A DNA stretch of 64,000 nucleotides from an uncultured Deferribacteres bacterium. Lineage in GTDB: Bacteria > Zhuqueibacterota > JdFR-76 > DREG01. Each line of letters begins with the position of its first letter. Position 1 is the first letter of the stretch. Shown here piece by piece: positions 45,837 through 54,889 of this stretch. The DNA is taken from the NCBI GenBank assembly GCA_913009825.1, contig CAJVYQ010000001.1:62001-126000 (forward strand), given 5' to 3'. Position numbers and translations under genes: made by a program. The notes under the pieces were generated by a model. It worked only from the letters and a program-made list of their open reading frames with translations, was not told the DNA's origin and ran no database searches.

Positions 45837-47354
45837 TTAAAGAGAAAACTCGCTGTTTAAAATATAGTCGAAAAGATTTTTAACGTTGCCCAACCCGTCA
45901 CAATAATGCAGCGGCAGAGAGAAATAAATGGACTCGCCCTGTCCAATTCGATAGCGTATCCCCACCGGCGGCGTGCCTTTGTACGGCACCGGTCTTGCCG
46001 TCGATGTATCCGGTTCCATAAAATAAACCGTCTCGGCGCCGGGACCCGGTATCAAACCGGAAACACGGTTCCCAACCAGTTTGTCAATTTTTAAAGTGAG
46101 ATTTTGATCCAGCTCTGCATCGCCGAAACCGGCTATGACAAAAATCCCCGGCAGGAGCCGGCCTCCCGGATTCAAACGAAATACAGAATCGATCTGTGTA
46201 AATGTCCAGTTGGTGTCGGGAGTCTCCTCATTTCCGTTTGAGATAAAAATTTTCCCGCCGTTGGACATGAATTTTGTGATGCTCAAACCGGCCTGTGAAA
46301 TATGCGGCCGCCCCAGGTGAGCAAACCAGATCACTTTTTTAAAATAATTCAAATTCGCTTCCACATCGATACTGGAATAGGGCAGGCTGTTTTGCGGATT
46401 GATCACCGGAATCCGGGAGGTGCCGATTTCCCAGACTGAATAATTGTCCGGGCCAAGGATATCATCCAGAATATTTTGGTAAAAGGACTGCACCTGGTAC
46501 AGGTTCTGATCCTGAGCAAAATCGTTGACCAGTAACACGTCTCCCACCGGTTCTTTCACAATCCAGGTGTTGGGAGTCCGGTTGTCGGCTGGGTCCGGAA
46601 AACCTATTACGCCACTCTCGGCGCCGGCGATATCAACCGCTTTGGCATAAAAATGATGGGCACCGGGGGAAATATTTTTCAGCGTGATGGAAGCTTCCGT
46701 CCCGCTGATTTTATTCCAGGTGGTTGTATCATCCAGGGCCCACAAGATTTTTACCACGGTTTCCCTCCCGTCCGGATCGGAGACATCCCAGACAAAGGTA
46801 CGCGTCGGAAATGTGTACGCAATGACATTGGCATTTCCACCGGGTGCCGGAGGGTTGCTGCCGACACGAAATTCAATTTCCGGCGCCGAGTTCATCACCG
46901 GGAAACGCAAAACTGCCGGAGTGGGATCCTGCAGGCTGTCATTATCCACGGCCCAGACGCGGATGGTGAAGGCATCATATTGGGTGCGAATGGGTAAATA
47001 GATGGTGTCGCTCTCCTGAGTTGTCCAGATCGGCTGCGCATGAAAATCCCATTGGTAGTAGTAGCCGACGACCCGGCCGTCCGGATCATCTCCCCACCAA
47101 TGCAGCACCTGACGGCTGGCGGTGGTATCCAAACCGACGATGATGGTATCCTGTTTAATTATACCACCCGTGGAATCGATCACTACAGATGTATCCTCTG
47201 CGGCGAAAAGATAAAGATAGGTTTGCGGCGGCCGGTTTTCCGGCGGCTGCGATTGTTTGTGTTGGATGAACGGATTTCGCCAATCGCCACAAGCGGTAAT
47301 CAAAAACAACGACAGCAGAAAGGGCAGGAATATTCTATACTTTTTTCTCTTCAT
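45837..47354 (-). CDS. Lipoprotein with Ig-like domains and a GATase-like domain
   Basis: 505 aa. The lipobox LITAC gives Cys22. Residues about 40-150 and 150-255 form two beta-sandwich (PKD/Ig-like) domains containing WWGDDPDGRVVGYYYQWD and FVWDVSDPDGRETVVKI. Residues about 270-400 look like a class I glutamine-amidotransferase/DUF4350-like fold (DVLLVNDFAQDQ, KKVIWFAHLGRPH, FMSNGGKIFISNG) without an obvious catalytic Cys. Outer-membrane lipoprotein by context, encoded directly upstream of the TonB receptor. Function unknown. Confidence 0.8.
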   Translation of the reverse strand: MKRKKYRIFLPFLLSLFLITACGDWRNPFIQHKQSQPPENRPPQTYLYLFAAEDTSVVIDSTGGIIKQDTIIVGLDTTASRQVLHWWGDDPDGRVVGYYYQWDFHAQPIWTTQESDTIYLPIRTQYDAFTIRVWAVDNDSLQDPTPAVLRFPVMNSAPEIEFRVGSNPPAPGGNANVIAYTFPTRTFVWDVSDPDGRETVVKILWALDDTTTWNKISGTEASITLKNISPGAHHFYAKAVDIAGAESGVIGFPDPADNRTPNTWIVKEPVGDVLLVNDFAQDQNLYQVQSFYQNILDDILGPDNYSVWEIGTSRIPVINPQNSLPYSSIDVEANLNYFKKVIWFAHLGRPHISQAGLSITKFMSNGGKIFISNGNEETPDTNWTFTQIDSVFRLNPGGRLLPGIFVIAGFGDAELDQNLTLKIDKLVGNRVSGLIPGPGAETVYFMEPDTSTARPVPYKGTPPVGIRYRIGQGESIYFSLPLHYCDGLGNVKNLFDYILNSEFSL

Positions 47355-47567
47355 TTGAATAAAGACAACTTAAGTTAAACAAGTGAACAAATCCGGGCAG
47401 GAGTGCAACTCCTGCCCGAGCGTAAAACTACTTACTTAACGCGTAAACTACTGACTGAGCGCAGAGATTCCTCATTAACTCCGTCTCAGGCGGATTCATT
47501 CGGAATGACGTGAATGATGATCATACTGGGGCAGGAGTTGCACTCCTGCCCCAGTCCATATTTTCCT

Positions 47568-50198
47568 TTACTTCAACAACATCATCTTCTTCAGCGCTAC
47601 ATAATCGCCTGCTTTCATGCGATAAAAATAGACGCCGGAGGGCAGCAAAGCGCCCCGGTCGTTTCTTCCGTTCCAGTTTAAAATATGCCGGCCGGCAGCA
47701 AAATTTTGATCCGTCAACATGCGGACATTCTGTCCCAATGAATTGTAAATAACAATTTTTACATGATTCCGCACCGGAACCGTGAAATTGATACGCGTTT
47801 CCGGATTGAACGGATTGGGAAAGTTTTGTTCCAGATCGAAGCTCAACGGATAGACAGGCGGATTTTCATCGACACCGGTTACAACACCAAAATCATTTGC
47901 ATCGCGCATTTCGATTTTGTAACTGCCAAAGCTGAAAGTGAAAACGCCCTGCACAAAATCGATCACATCGCCGGTGTGCAGCGTATCGCCCCAGGCTACC
48001 ATGTAACCACCGGTTTTGTTTATTTCAATTGAACCTTTTGTCGCACCGTCATCATCGATCAAACAGGGACCGGAACCGTCATCAACGGTAACATCATATT
48101 TGTTGATACTGGAAATGGTGACATTATTCAGCCGCACCAGAATGCTTTCGTACGATTCAACGGTTTCCGCATCCTTGTTGAGATCGTGCGTGGTTAAAAC
48201 AGCCGGCTCCGGCACAGTCTTACCGCTGCCGGTGATAGTTAGGGAGTCAACCAAAATAACTGTGTTATTGTCCCATTTAAAATGCCAGTCCGCATTGTAA
48301 TCGGTCGCCGTGCCGTACACGGTTACCGCATCACCATTGTACAACTCTTTTTTAGCACCAAAAATAAAAATGCCGTTCCAGGGTCCCATTTCATCCTGAA
48401 TGGAATAAGCGCCCAAGCGGTTGTTCAGGGTGGTATCGCAGGTTACAATTCCGGCTACCGCGACCTTCATTCCTTCAAAAGGGGAATCCGCAATTTTCCA
48501 GGAGGAACGCTGTACTTCGGAGATGGTTAAAGTTCCATCTGTTACGGGATAGCCAAATCTGATCAGGCTGGTATCGGAAGGACTCATTGTACTCTGACCG
48601 TTTTCATCTGTTGCCTTGATAAAATATTCCACAAAAGCGCCCACAGTTTGTGCGGGGATCAATCCCTGATACGTACTACCGGAAACCAGGTCCATGGTTA
48701 CCGGCAAAAAAGCTCCATTATTATTTTCGATGCGGTAGAACAGCTCCACCGAAGCCACATTCAGATTGGTCGTCACATCTGTAGAAACTATGACGGCATC
48801 ATTGCCGGTAGGAACTTCCGGCGCACGCGTTGTATTTCTGACATCCGGAGGCCCGGCGCCCAACACAATGTCCGTTTTATAGAGCGGTTCCAGCTTGTAG
48901 GTGGTTGAATCGGCATAGCTGCCGAAATGATGATACACCCAGCCGCTAATGGATTCGATGATCGTGCCCTGCGGCGGATCGGGATAACCGGTTAAACTGT
49001 CCGAATCGTCATCAACCAGAATTTCACCGGAGCCGTCATCGATGGTAAATAGTTCATACTGCGGCGTCAAATTTTTCACCACGGCGTTTTTGTGGGCGAC
49101 AATCACATTGCCCCACTGTTCGGCGGTTGTCGGCCAGCGCAGATCGCCGGTAGCAATGGTATCCACCGGCGGAAGAGCCCTGCCAAAATTCAGCAGCTCG
49201 ATAGGGCTGATGATCCAGAATTCCGTCATATTGCTGGGGCCGGTTGAATACTCACCTATGTAACCGGTCATTTTAATTGAATCGCCTCGAAACAAAGATG
49301 GATAAGCGGTAGAATCAGCATTATATGATTGAATAGCGCTCCAGGGACCGCCATGAACATCGGAAACGATAAATTTGATTCCGTTCCCGGCAAAACTTAA
49401 GCCGGTAGGCATAGTAACAATTCCTGTTACCGTTACTGTATCTCCAAACTCATAAGATATATCCGATTTACTATCACGGCCGGTTTTTATCAAGTCGCTA
49501 TAGCGCACCTGCTGGATTCTTTGCAGGCGGGTAACCCCTCCGGTTTCGACCACATCCGAGGCTAAACGCGGTTCAATTTTGGTATTGCTGTAAGAATAAT
49601 CCAGGATTCCGGTAACGGATTTTGCACTGTCGTATTCTGCCGGCCAGAAATAATATTTTGCCGCATCATCAACACGGCAGGGACCGCTGCCGTCATCAAT
49701 TTCCCACTCGCCGTGTCCCAAATCCGGATTGGTGATGGCTGCATTCATCACCTGCACAAGCACACCTTCGTATGCTTCGGCCATAGCGCCGCCGGTGCCT
49801 ATTTCAGCGGTTGTTACCATCACCGGCGGCACAACCACACCGGCGGAATCGTTGATAATTAACTCCGTTACATTTCCAATTTCAGTCAGCCCGGAATATT
49901 CTTTCACCTTTCCGGTTATGGTAACACTGTCGCCAAATGCGACCGGACCTGAATTGTACACTTTAATTCCCGACCAGGCGCCGGCGGAATCCTGAACAAA
50001 AAAGTACTTGCCGCCGAACGCGTAAGGTTCACCGGTGACAATACCGCTGATGGTCACAACCTGGTCTTTCAGCGGCGAATCACCGCCGGCATCGGTTGTG
50101 TACTGGATGTCTTTGATTTTTGTCACCTGCGCCTGCCCCACAAGCGCAAAAGACAAAAATACGGACAGCGCCAAAAACACAAAAATCAATTTCTTCAT
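47568..50198 (-). CDS. Secreted multi-OB-fold protein with T9SS sorting domain
   Basis: 876 aa. GGAGG lies 5-6 nt before ATG 50198. Signal peptide IFVFLALSVFLSFALVGQAQ. At least three copies of an OB-fold module like those next to extracellular nucleases, at about 28-190, 225-440 and 590-770 (VVTISGIVTGEPYAFGGKYF; VTVTGIVTMPTGLSFAGNG; VAVAGIVTCDTTLNNRLG), plus one Ig-like domain at about 460-555. C-terminal type IX sorting signal: PNPFNPETRINF, GVYFYRMKAGDY, KKMMLLK. No nuclease domain is attached, so it probably binds rather than cuts nucleic acids or sugars. Confidence 0.87.
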   Translation of the reverse strand: MKKLIFVFLALSVFLSFALVGQAQVTKIKDIQYTTDAGGDSPLKDQVVTISGIVTGEPYAFGGKYFFVQDSAGAWSGIKVYNSGPVAFGDSVTITGKVKEYSGLTEIGNVTELIINDSAGVVVPPVMVTTAEIGTGGAMAEAYEGVLVQVMNAAITNPDLGHGEWEIDDGSGPCRVDDAAKYYFWPAEYDSAKSVTGILDYSYSNTKIEPRLASDVVETGGVTRLQRIQQVRYSDLIKTGRDSKSDISYEFGDTVTVTGIVTMPTGLSFAGNGIKFIVSDVHGGPWSAIQSYNADSTAYPSLFRGDSIKMTGYIGEYSTGPSNMTEFWIISPIELLNFGRALPPVDTIATGDLRWPTTAEQWGNVIVAHKNAVVKNLTPQYELFTIDDGSGEILVDDDSDSLTGYPDPPQGTIIESISGWVYHHFGSYADSTTYKLEPLYKTDIVLGAGPPDVRNTTRAPEVPTGNDAVIVSTDVTTNLNVASVELFYRIENNNGAFLPVTMDLVSGSTYQGLIPAQTVGAFVEYFIKATDENGQSTMSPSDTSLIRFGYPVTDGTLTISEVQRSSWKIADSPFEGMKVAVAGIVTCDTTLNNRLGAYSIQDEMGPWNGIFIFGAKKELYNGDAVTVYGTATDYNADWHFKWDNNTVILVDSLTITGSGKTVPEPAVLTTHDLNKDAETVESYESILVRLNNVTISSINKYDVTVDDGSGPCLIDDDGATKGSIEINKTGGYMVAWGDTLHTGDVIDFVQGVFTFSFGSYKIEMRDANDFGVVTGVDENPPVYPLSFDLEQNFPNPFNPETRINFTVPVRNHVKIVIYNSLGQNVRMLTDQNFAAGRHILNWNGRNDRGALLPSGVYFYRMKAGDYVALKKMMLLK

Positions 50199-50367
50199 AA
50201 CCTTCCTCCTTCTTTTGAGTGAATTCTTTCTAACTATTCAGGCAAGACATGATCAACAGATTCCCATTTTACACCTCCTTAAATCAACAACATTGCCCTT
50301 TCCCCCCGATTGGAGAATCCTCACCTTGAAGGGGAAAAGGGGGGTTTTCTCGCCTTAATAGTACCAA

Positions 50368-52509
50368 TTATTTAATGATTAAAAACTTTCCCTGAAACAA
50401 CTCCCCGGTTTTTAAATTCTCCACTGTAAACAGGTAAAGCCCGGTGGCGATAGCCTGATCATATTGTGAAATCAAATCCCATGCATGTTCTCCGCCGCTG
50501 AAGACCACATCCGCATTACTTTGACTGCTTTCCAGTAAACGGATGCCGGAACCGTTGTAAGCAGCGGCATCGTGTTCGAAAGAATCTACCAAGTCGCCGG
50601 CCAGATTGAATATCCGTACCCTGGCTTTTTCCGGTAAATTAGTAAACCATAACATCCGGTCTCTGTCTCCGGTACCATCCCATATTGCCTGGGCACGATA
50701 AGGATTGGGGTAAACACTCACTTTCCGCCGCGCGTGTTCATTGGGCAGGGCGCCCGGCACTACATAGGTTCGATTTTCCAGGATCGAACTTTCTAAACTG
50801 GGAAGATTGTTTGCCGGATTTCCCTTATCAAAAGCGGTTATCGAATAAAAATATTTGTTCGGCCAACCGTTCAATAACAGATCATTTACAAAGCGATAGC
50901 GGTACTGATGATCATCGATGGTGGTATCATAGCGGACTGCCTGAAACCCGGTGTTGTAACCGATGTCATCGATCAGGTCAAATTGGGCTAAAAGGGTTTC
51001 ACTCTCCTGCAACCCGTAGGTTTTGGGAGCGCTGTAGATTCGGTATCCTTCAAAATCGATCTCCCGGGTGATGGGATCTTCTACGGTTTCCGGCAGGTTA
51101 TCCCAGAAGAGTGTAATCCGGTTATTACCGGGCAGAACAAACAGATTGGGCGACGGCGGCGGCGACGGCAAAATAAAACGATTGATACGGCCATCACCAT
51201 TCCGATCCTCGGAAATATCCAAAACACCATCGCCGTCCGTATCTTCACCCGGATCCAAAAAACCGTTGCCGTTCAGATCTTCGTTTAAATCGAGTTTCCC
51301 GTCGCCGTCGACATCTTCCCCGTTGAATGCAATCTGCGCCCATTCCGAATTCAACACCAGATTCTTTCGCCTTGCCGGGGTATCATTCTGGTCACTATTT
51401 GCCCAGCGGCCGCAAACCACGGCAAACGCAAAATTGAGCGAATCTCCCGGCTGTAATGTAGATAGAGGGCCGGCGGAAAGAAACAGCATCCAACTGGCCG
51501 GCTTATCGGGGATACCGCCCTGCGCCGGCGGACTCCTGTAAGGATGCGTTGTACTCATGGTTTTGTAGCGTCCTTCATCGTCAACGGGCATCACGTAATC
51601 GGGAAAATCCCCGCTTGAAGAAGTGCTCCACTGCCACTGGTTGTAATAAACATTGTAATTAGCCGTCGGCACAGAGGCACCCAAAAAGCGGATGCCCAGA
51701 TAACTTTCAGAAAAGCCGTCGTCGCCGTCGGCGTCATATTGATAGGCTAATTTGTGTTCCGCGTCATAGCCGTTGAGGTTATCATACCAGCTCCAGCCGC
51801 CGCCCGGTTCATAAATACTGGTGTAATTCATATTCCCGATGGAAGCATCTACCCACAGGGCTGCATAAATATCTTCGATGGGATTGGGAGAAACATTACG
51901 AATGGTATAGTTGAGAATAACAAAAGCGTCCGCATACGCATAATTCCAGGCATAAGATTCCATGTGCACATCCAGACCAAGCGGAATATGATTGGGAATC
52001 TCGATTTCCGTACCGGGCACTCTGGTGTTTTTATCCGTGAAATTGCAGATAAAATCCTGGTGGGAAATTGCCGACGGATCGAACCAGCGGGACGTGATAA
52101 TACTCGATCTGGTGATGATCGTATCGCTGTCTGCTGCCGATGTAGTAAACTCAAATCCCTGATCACCGTAATCAAATACGCCGTCTATAATTGCCGATGA
52201 CACATGAGTACCGCCGAAAAAACCGCCTTTGCCGCCGATCCACAAACCGCCATAGGACAGATGCTCTACCTGTTCTCTGGGATTACTTGAATGCAGTTTA
52301 TACAAACAGGAAGGACGATCCGGGTTGTTGTAGCCATGGCCGAAAATACCAAAATTGGTAACGGTTAAGCCGATGTTGCCCACATTGGTAAAATTATCGA
52401 TATCGTCAACCTGGGTTTTGTTGAGATGCTGCCCCCGGGATTGTGAATAGGACTCCGAGAAAATCAGTAATGACAGGGCAACAAAAAAAATAAGGACCGG
52501 TTTTTTCAT
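50368..52509 (-). CDS. Secreted protein with calcium-repeat stretch and T9SS sorting domain
   Basis: 713 aa. Signal peptide PVLIFFVALSLLIFSESYS. A large central domain of unknown fold (residues 25-390). Then four Asp/Asn-rich, thrombospondin-3/EF-hand-like calcium loops at about 395-440 (DVDGDGKLDLNED, DLNGNGFLDPGED, DTDGDGVLDISED, DRNGDGRIN), a fibronectin-III-like domain at about 445-575, and a C-terminal T9SS sorting signal (VSVYPNPYRAQ, ATGLYLFTVENLKTGE, GKFLIIK). Cell-surface or extracellular. First gene of the six-gene operon. Confidence 0.85.
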   Translation of the reverse strand: MKKPVLIFFVALSLLIFSESYSQSRGQHLNKTQVDDIDNFTNVGNIGLTVTNFGIFGHGYNNPDRPSCLYKLHSSNPREQVEHLSYGGLWIGGKGGFFGGTHVSSAIIDGVFDYGDQGFEFTTSAADSDTIITRSSIITSRWFDPSAISHQDFICNFTDKNTRVPGTEIEIPNHIPLGLDVHMESYAWNYAYADAFVILNYTIRNVSPNPIEDIYAALWVDASIGNMNYTSIYEPGGGWSWYDNLNGYDAEHKLAYQYDADGDDGFSESYLGIRFLGASVPTANYNVYYNQWQWSTSSSGDFPDYVMPVDDEGRYKTMSTTHPYRSPPAQGGIPDKPASWMLFLSAGPLSTLQPGDSLNFAFAVVCGRWANSDQNDTPARRKNLVLNSEWAQIAFNGEDVDGDGKLDLNEDLNGNGFLDPGEDTDGDGVLDISEDRNGDGRINRFILPSPPPSPNLFVLPGNNRITLFWDNLPETVEDPITREIDFEGYRIYSAPKTYGLQESETLLAQFDLIDDIGYNTGFQAVRYDTTIDDHQYRYRFVNDLLLNGWPNKYFYSITAFDKGNPANNLPSLESSILENRTYVVPGALPNEHARRKVSVYPNPYRAQAIWDGTGDRDRMLWFTNLPEKARVRIFNLAGDLVDSFEHDAAAYNGSGIRLLESSQSNADVVFSGGEHAWDLISQYDQAIATGLYLFTVENLKTGELFQGKFLIIK

Positions 52510-52646
52510 GAAAAAATCATCTCATTCAAATGCTTTAAAAGTTCTTGATTTTATCGATAATAGTCAAGTGAAAATCTAAAAAAATAAAAAAAGTGAACTA
52601 AAAAAAAATTTTGAAATAAAATACGTACTCTTCCTGTTATATGCTT

Positions 52647-52676
52647 TTGAATGTAGCAAAAATCAAAAAATATTAA
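52647..52676 (+). promoter_or_regulatory. Possible promoter of the HMA-protein gene
   Basis: TTGAAT (52647-52652) and TATTAA (52671-52676) with an 18-bp spacer, about 20 nt upstream of ATG 52697. The match is weak and AT-rich surroundings make chance hits likely. Confidence 0.35.
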
Positions 52677-52696
52677 CCTAATTCTCAGGAGGAGTC

Positions 52697-53071
52697 ATGA
52701 GAAAAGTATTATCTGCTGTTTTGGTGTTAACCGTTGGCTTGATCTTATCCACCGCAAGTTTTGCCGGCGAGAAAAATTCAAAAGTAGTGAAGATCAAAGG
52801 AATGATGTGCACATCCTGCGCAAACAAAGTGGAACAGGCCTTGCAAAAAGTCGACGGCGTTAAATCTGTGCAAGCCGACTACAAAACCGGCGAAGTGAAA
52901 ATTGTCTTTTCGTCCGATAAAATTAACCTTAAAAAAGTGAACGACGCTATTTCCGGCACAGGTTTTCAAGCAGTTTCTTACGATGGAAAAAGCGCTTGCG
53001 AATTGGGAATTTGTACATCCAAAGATCACAAACCGGCAAAAGCCAAAAAAGATAAAGCAAAGAAAAGTTAA
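52697..53071 (+). CDS. Secreted heavy-metal-associated (HMA) domain protein
   Basis: 124 aa. AGGAGGAG precedes ATG 52697. Signal peptide VLSAVLVLTVGLILSTASFA (cleavage near residue 23), so periplasmic, like MerP. One HMA domain at about 30-95 with the metal-binding GMMCTSCANKVEQAL motif, then a second Cys pair (SACELGICTS) and a Lys-rich tail (KPAKAKKDKAKKS). Binds soft metals such as Cu or Hg. No transporter, MerR regulator or P-type ATPase is adjacent, so the partner is not known. Confidence 0.88.
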   Translation: MRKVLSAVLVLTVGLILSTASFAGEKNSKVVKIKGMMCTSCANKVEQALQKVDGVKSVQADYKTGEVKIVFSSDKINLKKVNDAISGTGFQAVSYDGKSACELGICTSKDHKPAKAKKDKAKKS

Positions 53072-53090
53072 ATAGATTCTTTCTTCTCCT

Positions 53091-53124
53091 AAGCCTGACC
53101 CTGTTTCCGGGTTGGGCTTTTTTT
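53091..53124 (+). terminator. Intrinsic terminator of the HMA-protein gene
   Basis: Stem AAGCC-tg-ACCC (53091-53101) / GGGT-tg-GGCTT (53109-53119) with a 7-nt loop and a run of T residues following. Lies 20 nt after the stop codon. Confidence 0.85.
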
Positions 53125-53315
53125 ATATGTACATATTTTGCAAAGAGAAAACAACTATCAACACAATCTCATCTTGCTGAAATAATCACTAATATTTTAA
53201 CTATTCAGGATATAATACGAGGGTCTCCTGTAGAATTTGTGGGTAAAAACACCATTAAAAAAATGATAACCTATGTTGTGCTATTTGTGATCTATCCAAT
53301 AAGATATAATTATAA

Positions 53316-54476
53316 TCAGGCAGGGGATTGCAGCATCAGCAATAACCTGGGCAGTATTTCATCGCTCAGCCAAAAACCTTTTGTTGTAAAAGAAAGATTA
53401 TTTCCGTCCAACCTTAAAAATACTTGCCACCCAGGGCCAAACGATTTCTGCAACATAGCAGGCCAATTAAGCTTTGGCAGAGAAAACCTGTTATAAAACG
53501 GATCCAAATCCAATCCCTTTGTTTGCCGCATTTGTAAAAACAGCCATTCTTCCAGTTGCTGTCCCCGGTCTATTTTTTCTTCTTCAAACGGGGGCAATTT
53601 TCTTTTGTTCAAAGCTTGCAGGTAACGGTTCAAATCCGGTAAATTCCAGCGCCGTTTCTTTCCATCAAAGGAATGTGCGGATGGGCCGAAACCCAAATAA
53701 GGGCGGTAATTCCAATAGGTAAGATTGTGTTCGCCGGCAAATCCCGGTTTGCTGTAATTGGAGATTTCATAACGGGAGAAACCGTTTTGGCTTAAAAAAT
53801 CAACGCCGAAATTATAAAATATTTCCTCGCATTCAGCGTCAAGCGGTTTAATTTGCCCGCTTTGCCGCATTTTGTAAAAGGGTGTTCCTTCTTCGTAAGT
53901 TACATTATAAATCGATAGATGAGTGGGCGATAAATTTACTGCCCGTTGCAACGAAGCCTGCCAATCCTGTAACGTTTGACCCTGGATGCCAAATATAAAA
54001 TCCAGGTTGATATTTGCAAATTCGGCTGCATGGGCGGATAAAATTACCTCTTCCGCCTCTTCCGCTGAATGAATACGATCCAGTCTTTGCAGCAGATGAT
54101 TTTGGAATGCCTGCACACCGATACTGAGGCGGGTAATTCCGATTTCCCGGTAAGATAGTAATTTTTCTTTATCAACTGTTCCGGGATTGATCTCTACTGT
54201 GAATTCCTGCAGTTCGTCCAGATCGAAAAGATTTTTTAAATGGGAAAAAATTTGCGCTAACTGATGAGCGGTCAACAACGAAGGAGTTCCGCCGCCGATG
54301 TAAACGGTTTGTATTTTCGAATCGGGAATTTCACTGCGACGAAGCGTGATTTCAAACAGCAGCGCGTTAACAAATTGCCGGTAAACTGAATCGCCCGGGG
54401 AGTAAGGCAAAGAATAAAAGTCACAATAACCACATTTGTGCTGACAGAAAGGGATGTGAATATAAATACCGACCAT
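53316..54476 (-). CDS. hemW: Radical SAM coproporphyrinogen-oxidase-like protein HemW
   Basis: 386 aa. Cys11, Cys15 and Cys18 (IPFCQHKCGYCDF) bind the radical-SAM 4Fe-4S cluster; GGGTPSLL and a C-terminal HemW domain (LGFGPSAHSFDG) follow. The family includes HemW, a heme chaperone, which lacks the extra N-terminal residues of true HemN; the CxxxCxxC plus F at position +1 fits HemW. No other heme gene is nearby. Start ATG 54476 has no obvious ribosome site, but alternatives truncate the cluster motif. Confidence 0.88.
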   Translation of the reverse strand: MVGIYIHIPFCQHKCGYCDFYSLPYSPGDSVYRQFVNALLFEITLRRSEIPDSKIQTVYIGGGTPSLLTAHQLAQIFSHLKNLFDLDELQEFTVEINPGTVDKEKLLSYREIGITRLSIGVQAFQNHLLQRLDRIHSAEEAEEVILSAHAAEFANINLDFIFGIQGQTLQDWQASLQRAVNLSPTHLSIYNVTYEEGTPFYKMRQSGQIKPLDAECEEIFYNFGVDFLSQNGFSRYEISNYSKPGFAGEHNLTYWNYRPYLGFGPSAHSFDGKKRRWNLPDLNRYLQALNKRKLPPFEEEKIDRGQQLEEWLFLQMRQTKGLDLDPFYNRFSLPKLNWPAMLQKSFGPGWQVFLRLDGNNLSFTTKGFWLSDEILPRLLLMLQSPA

Positions 54477-54889
54477 AAAAGCTGAATTTTAGCAATATTT
54501 TAGTATTAAAAAAATAGTTGAATCGTCATTTCGGTATAAAACGAACAGGAAAGAAACGTGACCGCTCACAGGATTTCAGACAACCGATGAAACACAAAAT
54601 GGTTTTCATTTTTTAGTGTAAATTCTGTTGGCGATCAGCCTAACCGCCCTGCAATCGCTCAATTCAGGTCAAAATAGGGAAATAAACAAAATTTAGCTGC
54701 AGTCGTCGAAATTCCATGTTCCTCTGAGAATCCACGAGCTTTCCCCGGGGGGATGGCTTGGCAGGCTTCAGGAACAAACAGGCAATCTCTCCTCCCGGGG
54801 CTTCATCCCGAAGAAGCGATCGTTCTGGTACCAGCAAAGGATATAAACGGGGATTTCCCAATTAACAGAAAATATTTTCCCCCCAGAGA
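54477..54889. other. Intergenic region with partial family A copy
   Basis: Contains a right-half family A copy A7 (about 54600-54669) and a GC-rich stretch with cccgggg / cccggggg blocks (54745-54805). The ORF in this stretch lacks protein-like composition. No gene seen. Confidence 0.6.
54600..54669 (-). repeat. Family A element, truncated copy A7
   Basis: TTTTTAGTGTAAATTCTGTT followed by GGCGATCAGCC and the right end AATCGCTCAATTCAGGT (54653-54669). The left inverted repeat is missing. Its body tract matches A3 and A8. Confidence 0.78.

Noticed and set aside
53239-53496. 85-codon plus-strand frame downstream of the HMA gene
   Set aside because: Mostly antisense to hemW, with no ribosome site.
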